A stretch of DNA of 64,000 nt from Phycomyces nitens (Eukaryota; Mucoromycota; Mucoromycetes; Mucorales; Phycomycetaceae), in contig JAHRBC010000003.1 of NCBI GenBank assembly GCA_022702545.1, positions 4,030,001 through 4,094,000 of the forward strand. The letters run 5' to 3'. The position numbers and the translations under genes were made by a program. Shown here piece after piece: positions 37,186-47,932 of this stretch; positions within the stretch are counted from its first letter, which is position 1, and each line of letters opens with the position of its first letter. Below the pieces are notes generated by a model. That model saw only the letters and a program-made list of their open reading frames with translations, had not been told where the DNA came from and did not search any database.

Positions 37186-38613
37186 CTAATCCCTTATCCA
37201 TTTCTCAAAGCCCTGGACAAAGCACACTCTATCCGACTCATTAAAACAACGGAATCCCTTTGTATTTGCCTGTTCCAAGGTCAGGAATGATCCAGATGTA
37301 TCCTCCCAGATAGGTTCCTGTTGCCAAACCTCTATACTATCCTGTGCACTAGCTATGTTTTGGCGGTATTCATTCAAGAGCTCTTCGTCGTCGGGTAGAA
37401 AAGACAGCTGGTGACTAGAGCCCTTGACCCAGCTAATGTGGTGGAGCATTACATGGGGTATTCGACATTTACCACCATCCAAAAGTCTCGCAAAGAAGTC
37501 TGCGTGAAGAAGAAGTTTGGAGGCCGATATGTGAATAAGGTGAAGGTTGGGCAGATTTGAGGCAAAATAGGTCCATGCACTTGCAGGTGCAAAGCATGGT
37601 ATTCTTTCATATTCTCTCGAGAGAGGGTGGATACGTCGAAAGGCAAGAGAGAGAATAACAAGCCGATCGAGCTGGACTAGAAGAATGATGCATCGCGCGG
37701 CTAGGATGGGACTAGTTTCGTGAATGATGATTGCAAGCTTCTCTAGCCGTGGAGATCCCTTTACAATCTCCTCGAGAACAGGATGAGATAATGAATCAGA
37801 CAAGGCAAGGCGAGTTAGATGGAGGAATGAAAAGAGATGGAGATAGACAGAGGTAGTGATCTCTGTGACTGCGGGAGGGCTATGGGAGCGGTATTTGGTT
37901 AATTCGGGCTCTAGACGAACCCTTTGGAGAAGTAGACTACGAAGAGAGTGCTGGGAGAGCTCGACAATATTTTGGAGGGTTGATTTCTTTATGGTGCAAC
38001 TTAAAAGGGTAAGGGATCGAAGTGGGCGTGAGTACTGTAAAAAGGAGTTAAAGTCGTCATAGGTATCTCGACAGTGCTCCAAATATAGCTCGGATAGATG
38101 AGGACAATGCTGGGCAAAGAACCGTAGACCATAGTGCTCCAGGCGAAACTTGGAATGGAAATCGATTCGAAGTGCCTGTAGATTACATACTAGCCGAGCC
38201 ATTAGACTAGAGTTAGCCAAGTCATAATTGGCTGCATTGGTCAAATCTCGGCTGAGGGACCGTACATAAGACCCGAGCTGTCGTGGCAAGAAGAGGGCAG
38301 GTTGGGAGAGGATATCAGTTGCGATCTGGACAGGAACCGAGTCGCTTTTCTCATCGTCTTCTCGAGGTAGAATAAACTCCTTGTCTCTCCAGAGAAAAGG
38401 CGCACACATAATAAAGAGCTTTCTGCAGGACAGAGCAACGGATCTAAGGTCACTATAACGATATTCAGGATATTGCCAGCCCAGGAATTGGCATCCGTCA
38501 TCTCTCTCAATCTTTGTTGTCTTGTGTAAAATGACTTCTAATATTTCGTTGGGCAATTGTAGTAAGGCAGACTCTTGCTTTATATCATTTGTTGACCAGG
38601 TCTGTAGATGCAT
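37186..38613 (-). CDS. F-box protein with leucine-rich repeats
   Basis: A single exon of 475 residues; the frame extends upstream to 38646, but the first in-frame ATG is at 38613. An F-box occupies about residues 18-65 (LLQLPNEILEVIL, SVALSCRKLF, APFLWRD), preceded by a short polar leader. The rest is an irregular leucine-rich-repeat solenoid (CPHLSELYLEHC, LRSLTLLSC, LRSLLLQRVRLE, LEKLAIIIHE, LPNLHLIHISASKLL). F-box/LRR proteins are substrate receptors of SCF ubiquitin ligases, with the F-box binding Skp1 and the LRR choosing the target. The target cannot be predicted, and Mucoromycota encode many diverse members of this class. Confidence 0.85.
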   Translation of the reverse strand: MHLQTWSTNDIKQESALLQLPNEILEVILHKTTKIERDDGCQFLGWQYPEYRYSDLRSVALSCRKLFIMCAPFLWRDKEFILPREDDEKSDSVPVQIATDILSQPALFLPRQLGSYVRSLSRDLTNAANYDLANSSLMARLVCNLQALRIDFHSKFRLEHYGLRFFAQHCPHLSELYLEHCRDTYDDFNSFLQYSRPLRSLTLLSCTIKKSTLQNIVELSQHSLRSLLLQRVRLEPELTKYRSHSPPAVTEITTSVYLHLFSFLHLTRLALSDSLSHPVLEEIVKGSPRLEKLAIIIHETSPILAARCIILLVQLDRLVILSLAFRRIHPLSREYERIPCFAPASAWTYFASNLPNLHLIHISASKLLLHADFFARLLDGGKCRIPHVMLHHISWVKGSSHQLSFLPDDEELLNEYRQNIASAQDSIEVWQQEPIWEDTSGSFLTLEQANTKGFRCFNESDRVCFVQGFEKWIRD

Positions 38614-39028
38614 TGTCAACGTAGGAGAGGAATCGAAAAGGAACAAAAGAGAGAAAGAAAGAAAGAAAGAGAAAGACTCGTGATACTATCAAATGATTAG
38701 GTATTGACTGTTTGCTTGGCCATCGAAACAGTTTAAGGGCAGTTTTTCATTTGTGTTCTTTGCACCCCCTTTGTACCCCGTTCTTATTCTGTATCAAACC
38801 AAAGCAACTTGAATCTTGCATAAATTGGTTCGTAATCCTAATCATTACCCACCCACTTTTGTCCGCCATCTTCAAAGGGGCATGGGGAGACAAAGGCGTT
38901 CTCTGTGAAAAGATATTAAAGATTGACTCGAGTTATTTAATATATTTGTATTTATTTAAAACATAATTTAGCAAGAAAGGTGTCGAGAAATATCAGGGCT
39001 GCTATTTGTTTCATATAACATTTGCAGA
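38614..39028. other. Spacer between two minus-strand genes
   Basis: A 415-bp spacer containing the promoter of the F-box gene, including a GAAA run (about 38652-38672). No gene is seen. Confidence 0.6.
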
Positions 39029-40951
39029 TTATACAACAGGATCTTCACCAGCGCCCATTTCCAGTGCACTAAAGCTGTTTGTCGTGGCACTCTTTGAACG
39101 CTTTTTACAAAGTCTACCACGACCGCCACCCCCATTTTTCCTTTTAATGCCCACAAAGGTTACATTTTTTGGAGTAGCCTTGTTGGAATCCGCCTTTCTT
39201 AAAGCAGATTTCCTAATAACAGGCTTTTCGTCCACAGCCTTTTCTTTTATGGGTTTATCGTCCGTAGCTTCCTTTGTAGTGGCTTCAAGAGCCGTCTCTT
39301 CAGAATCAACCTTGTCGTCAGCAACCTTGTCGTCAGCAACCTTGTCGTCAGCAACCTTGTCGTCAGCAACCTTGCCGTCAGCAACCTTGACAGGAGTAGC
39401 CGATGCTGAGTCAACTTCATCTGTGACATTCTTTACTGTCTCGGCATCAGGATATTCACAATTAGGCTTTTCTGTGGCATCATTTTCTAGAACAGGGCTC
39501 TCTTTCATAGTTTTTTCTTTACAATTATTCACAATTGTTTTGTTACGAGCCTCAGATGGTGGGGTCTGTCGTATATGCTTATAGAAACAACCGGGTCGAA
39601 CGCAAGTTCCATCAAACTTACACTTTGAGCACGTATAAGTAACCCGTAAATCAGCAAAACTGCCTCAACTTTGCCATTAATTGGAAATCCGAAATGATTT
39701 ACCTTTTGCTCGTAAATAGGAGTAGTGCTATATTCATGGAAATACGGACAAGCGACCCTGTTGCATTTACTTCCATAGACACACGGCTGCAAGTTATGCA
39801 AAGGGTTCCTGGACGGGTGTAGATCCTTGCAACCTACTTCATTGCAATTTGACAAGTATTTGCATATGTTCCTATTGAAATAGGGCAAGATAGGCACACC
39901 ATCCGACGCGAATTGTGTCAATGGGACTGGAATAGGAATGATGACGGGTATCTGGTGAGTCATGGTAGGTTGACGGTTGGATGTCCAGTCGTTTGACCGA
40001 ATATTCTTATGAATTTCATTGTCTGTGGAATCATTGTTACATGAACACTTTTCAGTTTTGTTATTGTCGAGAACTGTTGTCTTGACGCTTTCTTGGATAT
40101 CGCACTTGGCCCACTTTTCATTTACTTCTGAGCGCTCAGGCGCCAAGTACTTTTTGTACATGTCGTATCTATTGCATGTGTCGCACATTCTGTATGTGGT
40201 AGGCCTTTTGTGTTTGCAGCGTATCCCGCGCCTGTCGTGTTTGTCATATGCGTCGCGTATCTCACAGATTTCGCATCTTTGTCTCGTATAGTTTTCAAAG
40301 TATCTTTTTTTTACTACACCTCCTGCTAAAGAATATTCTCTAGAGAGGGTTGGTTCTGGAGTTTTGAGTTGTTCTGTATTTGCGGATTCTGCAGGAGTTG
40401 TGCCGGGAGATGGTTGTGTGGTGTCATTCTTCTTTAGATGATCATGAATGACCGAAATTAGTTGTTTTGGTGGCTGAACTCTTGACACCTTTCCAGTAGG
40501 CAGAGGATCTATAGGTTGGGATTCATCTGGGCCTTTGGGATTGACCTGGTTTTCTTGGAAGAGAATTTCGAGTGCCTTTTCGTATTCCACTTGTAATCTT
40601 GTCTTGGCTTCTTTGGTGGTAGTGCATTGCGCAACGCTATTTTTCTTTTCCTTCTTTTGCTTCCTAGTTAATCTCACTTGGTTCTTGGCTGCCATTGGTT
40701 TAGTGGGTCTAGATCTTGCATAAGAGGCAGTAGCTTGTTTATCCGACAACAATATTTAATGCCAGAAATCAAACAAAATGATCGCGTAGGTCTTCAAATT
40801 CTATTGCGTGCTTACCGTATCCACTTTTGAGGACTATAGATGTATAAAGATTGATTGTTAGTAGAGCACTAAAATCAAGGGTCAAGATAGAGTTACCTAC
40901 TGCCTTGTTATTTATAGTCAATATGTTTCCATTAATTTCAATATTGAGCAT
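39029..40951 (-). CDS. Nab2/ZC3H14-type CCCH zinc-finger protein
   Basis: Modelled as four minus-strand exons (40897-40951, 40816-40833, 39703-40733, 39029-39622), 565 residues. Intron 1 carries a perfect TACTAAC branch site, which supports the tiny first exons; a shorter start at 40695 is possible. Three fingers have the C-x5-C-x4-C-x3-H spacing of Nab2/ZC3H14: CKYLSNCNEVGCKDLH, CVYGSKCNRVACPYFH and CKFDGTCVRPGCFYKH. The third needs the splice with acceptor at 39623-39624. An upstream Cys-rich block (RCEICEIRDAY to MCDTCNRYDMY) may bind another zinc. The C-terminal third is acidic with five tandem VADDK-type repeats and ends in a basic nuclear-signal-like tail. Family members bind poly(A) or A-rich RNA; a role in nuclear mRNA handling is an inference. 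Confidence 0.75.
39311..39385 (-). repeat. 15-bp coding minisatellite (VADDK repeats)
   Basis: Five head-to-tail 15-bp copies, the last with one substitution, encode the repeat VADDK/VADGK in the acidic tail of the CCCH protein. The unit length is a multiple of three, so copy-number changes keep the frame. Confidence 0.92.
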
Positions 40952-41329
40952 GTTTGCTACAATTGTCTGTAATTAGTTGATGGCATTTGGACATATTCAA
41001 TTGCGTACATTGTAAAAAGGTGTGCAACCCAGGCTCTTTATAAACTTTTTTTTTTCTGTTTTTGTTTGTAACAAGTAGTATGTGTGACTTTGAATAAAAG
41101 ATGGTTAAAAGAAAAGAGTCCTTTTATTATTATTGTTATTATTGTTATTGTTATTGCTGCTTGCCGTGGAGGCAAAAAGAGAATGGGTATCAATGAACGA
41201 TATCTCTCTTTATTTGATATCAAGTTTGATGTGGAAATGGTACAGATTGTTGCCTTGGGCAAGGGAATGTAGACAATGCAATTGAACTGGTCCACAGGAT
41301 TTATTGTTCCATGTGTTAATCAGAGGATC
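40952..41329. other. Spacer between CCCH and FYVE-RING genes
   Basis: A 378-bp AT-rich stretch with ATT runs at about 41118-41160. It contains the CCCH gene promoter. No gene is seen. Confidence 0.6.
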
Positions 41330-42578
41330 TTAATGAACTGCAGAGCCATCATAATGAACCGGACAGCCCTTTCCTCTTGCAAGCCAGTCAGACAGACATT
41401 GCTGGTGGTACGAACAGAGACAAATCATGCGTGCAATCTTGTCACCTATAAATATATAATAGTCAGAATAGCCCACCAGAATGACCGTTGCTAGGTTACC
41501 TGTCCCGAATTCCTCAAAGCAGATTGGACACTCGTCGTTTAGTTGAGTAGAGTTACTTGACAACTGATAAACTGCACAACAATTAGGCACATAAAAAAGT
41601 TCTTCTTTAAAAACTTACCAACATAGCGCACCAGGCGCACAGGAGGACTGCCGGTGTTTAGGCACTGTTGTAGGTGGTGCTCTTGATCATTCTGCCGCAT
41701 TCCCATAAAATTCGCTCCACACACTGGACACTCGGCCATCAGGCTCTGGGCACTCTGAGATCGTTGCATTGGGCTTGCCACCACAGGGCTTTCAAATCGG
41801 CCAAGGGGAGGGATGGCATTTTTGGCTATCGGACGCACACAAGCATCGCACACTCTCTGGGGATACATTGCAACAAGAGCCTGGTGGGAAGGGTCGGTGA
41901 CTGGGTCCTGGATGATGTGCTCAAAGGGCAGTCTGATCCTATGACCACTGCATCTATCACACACTACTAGTCCACACCGTCTGATAGAATCTGTCAGTAC
42001 GTTGATTTACGTCATCATCGCACTCACCGGCAATGGTGACGACGGACAAGGAAGTTGAATCGTCGTGCACATCTTCTGCATTCCAAGGCCTGTCGATCTG
42101 CCTCCCAAACATGGAGGGTTCTCGGGGCAGGTTCAGTCAATGTCCTCTCGGACCGGATAGTCTGGCGCTCCATTTCCTCCTCTTCTTCATGGATAGAGGA
42201 GTCTGACTGGACAATGGAGCTTGAGTCGGGTGTGTTTGTGGGTATATATTCTTCTTCAAACTGGGCTGGCTCTGACTCTGCTTCTTCTTCTGGTGTTGAA
42301 TGAGGTGTGTTTGTGGAGGCTTTGGCTGCTGCCGCCATCGCCGTACATGAGGCTACGGCAGTCTGGCCAGGAGTAGCCTCATGGCGCATATGTAGTTCTG
42401 CGTTGGCTATGGTTGTCATGACAGTCGCACTGGCCGATCGTGATAAACAGCCAACGAGGTCTGTGAGTGTCGGAGATTGCCGATGATAGTCAGGATCGCT
42501 GTCATCCTGAGGGTATGTTGGTTTGGTGTCCATCATCAATGGCAGACTAATGCTGCTTGTTTCTGACAATTGTTCCAT
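41330..42578 (-). CDS. FYVE-RING protein (Pib1-like E3 ubiquitin ligase)
   Basis: Four minus-strand exons (42028-42578, 41619-41980, 41500-41571, 41330-41445) give 366 residues. The N-terminal 150 residues are acidic and Ser/Thr-rich. A FYVE finger follows (about 160-235) with the WxxD (WEAD), RRHHCRRCG and RVCDACV signatures that bind phosphatidylinositol 3-phosphate on endosomes. The C-terminus is a RING finger (CPICFEEF, then CLCSYHQQCLSDWL and CP). This order matches yeast and fission yeast Pib1, ubiquitin ligases of endosomes and vacuoles. An extra zinc-ribbon-like CPVCGANF with a following HHLQQC lies between the two domains. Exon junctions fall inside both zinc fingers, which supports the model. 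Confidence 0.9.
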
Positions 42579-43112
42579 TGCTACAGATTTGGAATGAGTA
42601 TTGGCATGCGTTTGGGTGTGTAAAATAGAAAGAGGCGCAGAAGAGGATTTGGAAAGATAAGCAAAAAAGCTTGGTTTCTCTTGCCCTAAATGAGAATAGG
42701 AAAGAAAGAGAAAGAATGATTGTGTGACAAGAGAGAAAATGATAATCAATGCTTGCAATTGACTATCCCCTATTTTCAAAGACCATGGGAAATTGCTGCC
42801 TGTTGATTATTGGCATTTAATTGGATGTTTTATTTGTGTGCATTTTACTTGCCATCCAAAGAGCGTTCTTGAAAGACGCGGGACTGTCAATGATAGGATT
42901 GCGGATTGCCTTGACGATCTTTTTTTTTTTAATTTTAATATATGTAATATAAATAAAATATAAATAAAAATATAAAATAAAATAAAATCAATAGACCCGT
43001 TCGTCATCTTTTTTTTTCTTTTTATTATTTTTATTATTATTTTTTATTACTATTATTACTTTATATATATATATCTCCTTTATATTTTTCCCTTTTTTTT
43101 TCTCTGACGCAC
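42579..43112. promoter_or_regulatory. Divergent promoter region between FYVE-RING and TBC genes
   Basis: A 534-bp spacer with ATAAA and TTATTA runs (about 42950-43060) and a TATATATATA tract at about 43062-43071 upstream of the TBC start. Confidence 0.55.
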
Positions 43113-44428
43113 ATGCTGCAGATCTCCACACATTCTAATCTAGGCGGAAGAGCAGAAAGACAACGCAACAAAGCAGCCCAACTGACGATGGACCAAGATG
43201 AAGCACTCTCCAACCTCAATGATTACAACGAAATCCTTCAATCTGAGGTTTATGTCGACCTTGAGCGTCTTCGGATCCTTGCACGCCACGGCATTCCAAC
43301 CCAATTACGCGGGGTAAGTCTAGGCAGCCTTTGGACCATGGATTTGCTCACCTTTTGAGTCCAATCGTTTCGCAGGAGGTCTGGAAATATCTCTTGGGCG
43401 TAGAGCAGGCAGATCGATGTAAGCAAGACAATGAGACCATAATAATAATCACAATAACCATAATCTAATTATAAATTTGCAGCCAAAGAACTAAGCAACT
43501 CAAAGACACGCACAAACGAATACCAACAGATGGACAAGACAGATCCAGAAGTATCAAAACGTATCCGAGGTGAGGTCTCACGCTACCAACGCAGAGTTCC
43601 CGAGCTAGACAATAAGCACTACACGGAGACATTTGAGAATATCATCATTGCCTATTTGAATGCCAACCACGATATTGAATACAACCCTGCATTGGTTTCC
43701 CTCTGTGCACCCTTCATTTACGCACTTGACAAGGAGTGCGATGCTTACTTTTGCTTTGAGCGAATGATGCAGGCTATTGGTATGAAATCCAAGGCTATCA
43801 TGAGCAACTAAACATCCATCGTATTAGAGGAATATGGAATCAACAACCCGCTCAAAGAACGAGTAGCGAATTTCATGACCCTCTTTCGCTATGTACTGCC
43901 CGAACTGTAAGCAGCTGTCAGTATTTTTTAACCTTTCTAATGTTTAAATAGGTGCAATTACTTTGAAGAAGAAGAAGTCGACTTGAATGAATGGATAACC
44001 TCATGGCTCCAGCACTTGCTCGCCAAGGAAATGCAGTTTGAAAACCTGGTTCGGTTGTGGGGTAATGATATATTTCCCACAAGTCAATGTAATAACAATC
44101 TCTCTAGATTCCTATTTTGCCATGTCGGATCCTCTCGAGTTCCATCCCTTTCTCTGTCTCTGTAAGCACTCAGAACCCCAGACCCTAGACCCACTCAAAG
44201 CTAACGAATCTTTCTAGCCATCTTGAGAAATGCAAAGGAGAATCTCGAAGATCTTGAGCAGTCCGAGATCAGGACTGTACTTCTTCGCCTGCCACCCATG
44301 AACATGAGCATGGTAATGACCATTGGAAATCTGCAGACAAACTGACAAGTTTATAGGTTATTGCAGATGCGTTTAACTTGCGCCACGAAACATTGGAGCG
44401 ACAAATGATAGAAGACGAGGATTTGTAA
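43113..44428 (+). CDS. TBC-domain protein (Rab GAP fold) without the glutamine finger
   Basis: Eight exons (43113-43313, 43376-43418, 43483-43779, 43828-43906, 43952-44061, 44108-44161, 44218-44312, 44357-44428) give 316 residues, almost entirely TBC domain. Motif A is clear (GIPTQLRGEVWKYLLG). Motif B reads IRGEVSR, keeping the arginine finger with Asp changed to Glu. Motif C, normally YxQG, is missing: YNPAL runs straight into VSLCAPFIYAL within one exon, so the loss is not a splicing artefact. The later TBC helices are intact (DAYFCFERMMQ, VRLWDSYFAMSDPLEFHPF). TBC proteins accelerate GTP hydrolysis by Rab GTPases using both fingers; this one may be weak or act as a scaffold. No closer orthology is claimed. 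Confidence 0.85.
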
Positions 44429-44992
44429 TGCCTATTTTCTGGTATCGTTTCTGTTTTCTTCATATCTCATCATCGTCATCATCACCATCATATTGCTCTC
44501 ACTATTGTCAACCCCATCTTAGCTGAGAATTTCGCCTCTACCTCACCCTCCCTATTCTTTCTCGGAATGAGCCTCGAGTCTCATTCTGTATTTATTCCTT
44601 TGCGTGTATTCACAACATTCTCTTTAATGACAAGTGCACACCTGGCCATTCAGTAGTTTGTGCAAATGAGCATCTTGCCTTTCATGACAGACATGACCCA
44701 GGAAATGTCACAAGTGGGTCATTGAGTTTTCTGACCAGCCCTTTCTAGGCTTGGTCCAGAAAGCAGAGTATAATATAGTTGGAGTGTTTGCGAATACACG
44801 TCGAATTTATTAAGGGGGTGGGGGGATAAAGAGAAATATTACGATATAGTGAGGCCATTTAAATACTACTACTACAACTACTACTACTACAACAACTACA
44901 ACAACTACAACAACAACTGTAACAACAACAACTGTAACAACAACAACAACAACAACAACAACAGGAAAGAATAAGGGTTTGGGTCCAAGTAT
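44429..44992. repeat. Convergent spacer with CTA/CAA trinucleotide repeat
   Basis: The 3' ends of the TBC and Rho genes face each other here. From about 44865 to 44963 there is an interrupted CTA run turning into CAA repeats, just after the Rho stop codon. No gene is seen. Confidence 0.8.
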
Positions 44993-46066
44993 TTACAAAA
45001 TAACGCAACATCCTGTACCAGCTCCATCTACCTTGTGTAGCTATTAAAAAGAAAATCATTAGCAGGCAAGTACAAGCCTAAATGATTAAATGATATTTAC
45101 CAGAGAGGCCCGGGTGGCCATATCAAACACGGCATCCACACCTTCGCCTGTGAGTGCACTGCATTCCAAATGGCAGCGTGCTCCGATATGGCTAGCTACC
45201 ACCTCTGCCTAAATTATACATATTACACACACACACACATATTTATAAATATATAGCATATATATATATATACATATACAAGCATGGTAATATTCTTTAT
45301 TATGTATTGTTTAGAAAATGTAGCTCTTACTTCTGTTCGACGAACAAATCGCTCGCCCACGTTTCTATTGGACTGGGCCCTCTCGACATGTTCGCGTGCA
45401 AGAGGCTGTTCAGTGCCATCCCGGAGGTCTCGCTTACACCCAACCAAGATGATGGGAGTCCTAGGGCATTCCTTATTGACCTCTTCGATCCACTACAAAA
45501 TATCAGCGGGTGAAGTGAATGTGGACTGATTACCTTTGTGGTAACATTGTCAAGAGAGTCAGGGCTGTCGATTGCATATGCGATCAAGATAACGTTGGCC
45601 TTTACGTACGAGTGTGGTCGAATACGCTACAAAGAGAGTGTTAATGAAACACAAGGGTTGAAGAGAGAGAGAAGAAACTTACTTCATACTCTTCTTGTCC
45701 TCTAGATATAGATGTAAAGATGAGTATTTGGATATAACGATAAAGGCACACTCACGCTGTGTCCCATAATGCAAGCTGGACTGCCTTGCCATCAATCACG
45801 ACATCCTTGACGTGATTTTCGAATACTGTCGGGATCTTGATCATCCTTGTTTAGAACCATCTTTACTAGAAATACAAGAAAGCTTACATATTGCTACACA
45901 ATAATACATGCAATGAGACCCCCATCCCAGCAGATGCCCATCATTTACTTACTTTGGGAAAAAACCCCTGGGTATAAACAGCCAAGAGGGATGTCTTTCC
46001 ACAATTACCGTCACCAACAATGACCAGCTTTCGTCGAATGTATTCCTTTTGTGTGGGTCTTTCCAT
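44993..46066 (-). CDS. Rho-family small GTPase
   Basis: Eight minus-strand exons (45953-46066, 45888-45893, 45756-45835, 45683-45701, 45534-45626, 45331-45492, 45101-45208, 44993-45040) give 209 residues. The P-loop is GDGNCGKTS (Rho proteins usually have Ala before Cys), switch I ends IPTVFENHV, switch II starts WDTAGQEEYERIRPHSY, and the base-binding motif is GCKRDL with [11 protein letters not shown] Rho-type insert helix region ([10 protein letters not shown]) and the C-terminal CCVIL prenylation box confirm the family; CVIL predicts geranylgeranylation. Exon 2 is only 6 nt and supplies QY in switch I, giving FFPKQYIPTVFEN at the normal spacing. Rho proteins steer actin, exocytosis and wall growth; the exact subgroup was not resolved. 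Confidence 0.93.
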
Positions 46067-46683
46067 CAAGAAGTATATTTGCTTGAGAAACAGCGAAACA
46101 GCGAAACGAAAAATGTGAAAAAATTAAAAAATATAAAGTCCAACCCAGCCCACCCAGCCTGTCCTTGTTCCTTTTTCTTTTTTCTTTTTTTTTATTCCCT
46201 CGCCTGGCGACGCACTATACTGCAGCTGCGCCTTGCGTGGCTGTTTCGCCAGATACGTGCCTTGTGTGACATTCGACTTGCGGAAAAGTCTTTATCTGTC
46301 ATGAGCTCTGTTTGGTCACTTTTAGTATTTTTGCATTTCTGTGTCTTTACAGACCTGCAAGAATATGCAGCCAATTAAGAAAGGGTCAAGGGTCTAAAAA
46401 GTATATTAAGATTATTTGGTCAAATGGGTATTTGAATCTGATCTTTAGTTATAGAAGCATTGATAATGCAAATTAACCTCCTTTCTCGGAGGAGACTCTC
46501 TCCCGAACAAGCAGGGAGAAGTGGTTGACAACAGTGTCAGATTCACTCAGGAGAACCTCTCTCTATGTCTCTGTCTCTCCATGTCTCTCCATGTCTCTGT
46601 CGTGAGATTAAGCCTCCGAAACATTTATAAACAACAGCAAAAAAATAAATTTAAAAAAAAAACTCATTACTCATTCCTTTCTA
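46067..46683. promoter_or_regulatory. Divergent promoter region between Rho and peroxiredoxin genes
   Basis: A 617-bp spacer between head-to-head starts. An imperfect TCTCTCCATG repeat lies at about 46557-46600, and an A-rich stretch directly precedes the peroxiredoxin ATG. No gene is seen. Confidence 0.55.
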
Positions 46684-47310
46684 ATGTCCCACCCACTTAT
46701 CAACCAACAAGCACCAAAGTCCTTTGTGGTCAAGAACGACAAGGACGAGTCTGTAGACCTGTCTCAGATCATTGGCGATGGCACTCACTCGGTTGTCTTG
46801 TTCTTTTATCCAAAGGACAACACTTATGGCTGCACTAAAGAGGTAATTATCGATAAAAAGTGGCACAGATTTAATAAAAGTATCCTAGGCGTGTTCATTT
46901 AGAGACAATTATGAGGTATGTAACCAGACCATACACACTTTACACTTCACAGGACTCAATTGTTGTGTATATAGAGAATATCTGAATTGGATGCACTTGT
47001 CATGGGCGTCAGTGGAGACAGTGCTCGTTCGCACGAGACATTTGTAAAGCAGCACCGTCTGCCGTTCCCCCTCTTGTCTGACAAGGAAGGCAAGCTTAGG
47101 GCTGGTCTACAGGTCCCCAAGTGGTACTTTGGTCTTCCAGGGTAAGCAGTCTTGCACTTAATAATTGCATTTATATAACACTCACTCAATCTTAGGCGTA
47201 CAACCTACGTTATCGGCAAGAATGGTGTTGTACTCGATGTATTTGATTCACAAATTGGCTTTAATCAGCATGTCACGCGTGCTATCAAGGTCCTTGAAGA
47301 GAACAAGTAA
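46684..47310 (+). CDS. Peroxiredoxin Q / BCP-type thiol peroxidase
   Basis: Exons 46684-46842, 46889-46915, 46975-47141 and 47196-47310 give 155 residues. The active-site block is FFYPKDNTYGCTKEACSF: Cys50 is the peroxidatic cysteine and Cys55 the resolving one, the C-x4-C arrangement of atypical 2-Cys PrxQ/Dot5 enzymes. The Pro normally before Gly is Tyr. RDNYE, VMGVSGDSARSHETF, LPFPLLSDKEGKL and TTYVIGKNGVV follow in the usual order. The second exon is 27 nt and encodes the resolving Cys region. The enzyme reduces hydroperoxides using thioredoxin. No presequence is seen, so it is probably cytosolic or nuclear. Confidence 0.94.
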
Positions 47311-47932
47311 AGGAGTCTTGTCTATTATTTTGTTTACCATGCACAATCCACGTTCTCCCTATAGTGTGGTTTCTGCTCTCATACCCAGCATGATTGCTGA
47401 TATCCTTTACCTTCCCCTTTACAAGTTAATAAATGCAACAGTATTCAAGGAGCCTTATGGCTGTACTTTTGAGCCTGCAACCTTTAATTTTGGGGTCTTC
47501 AAATGTGCATTATTAACCTCCCAAATCCCCCTGTCTGCCAAACGTAAAAAGATCAAGATTTTATAAAAAAAATAAGAATCACTGGCAAGATTGGTTTGCA
47601 TAAATGGCAGAATATATATGCCCAAATCAGTTTAGCTGTTGGGGGAGGAGGAGGAGGAGGGGGAGGATCAGGACCAAGGCACACTGTAATTCGATCTTTA
47701 AGATGTTCTCAGTACCTTTATATATTTTGCTGTTTAAAAACAAGAGAGGAGAGAAAATAAGCTTTTTTATTTTATTTTATTTTATTTCTTAATAATAAAT
47801 ATTTTAATTTTTATTTAAAAATAAAATAAAATTGTATTTTCAGTTTCTGTCTGAGCATGAAACTCATTTTTTTTTCAGTACCATTTCCACATCAGGGCAG
47901 CAAAACAGCAAGTAGGCTCGGGGGTATACACA
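47311..47932. other. Spacer between peroxiredoxin and WNK genes
   Basis: Both neighbours are on the plus strand, so this 622-bp spacer contains the WNK promoter. It has a GGA run (about 47641-47669) and TTTTA runs (about 47765-47830). The short frames here lack support. Confidence 0.6.

Noticed and set aside
44859..45059. Minus-strand frame with a poly-cysteine tail
   Set aside because: The tail is a trinucleotide repeat read in a shadow frame; the true Rho reading frame ends at 44993 with CCVIL.
47165..47566. 133-residue plus-strand frame after the peroxiredoxin
   Set aside because: It overlaps the last peroxiredoxin exon in another frame and shows no domain.
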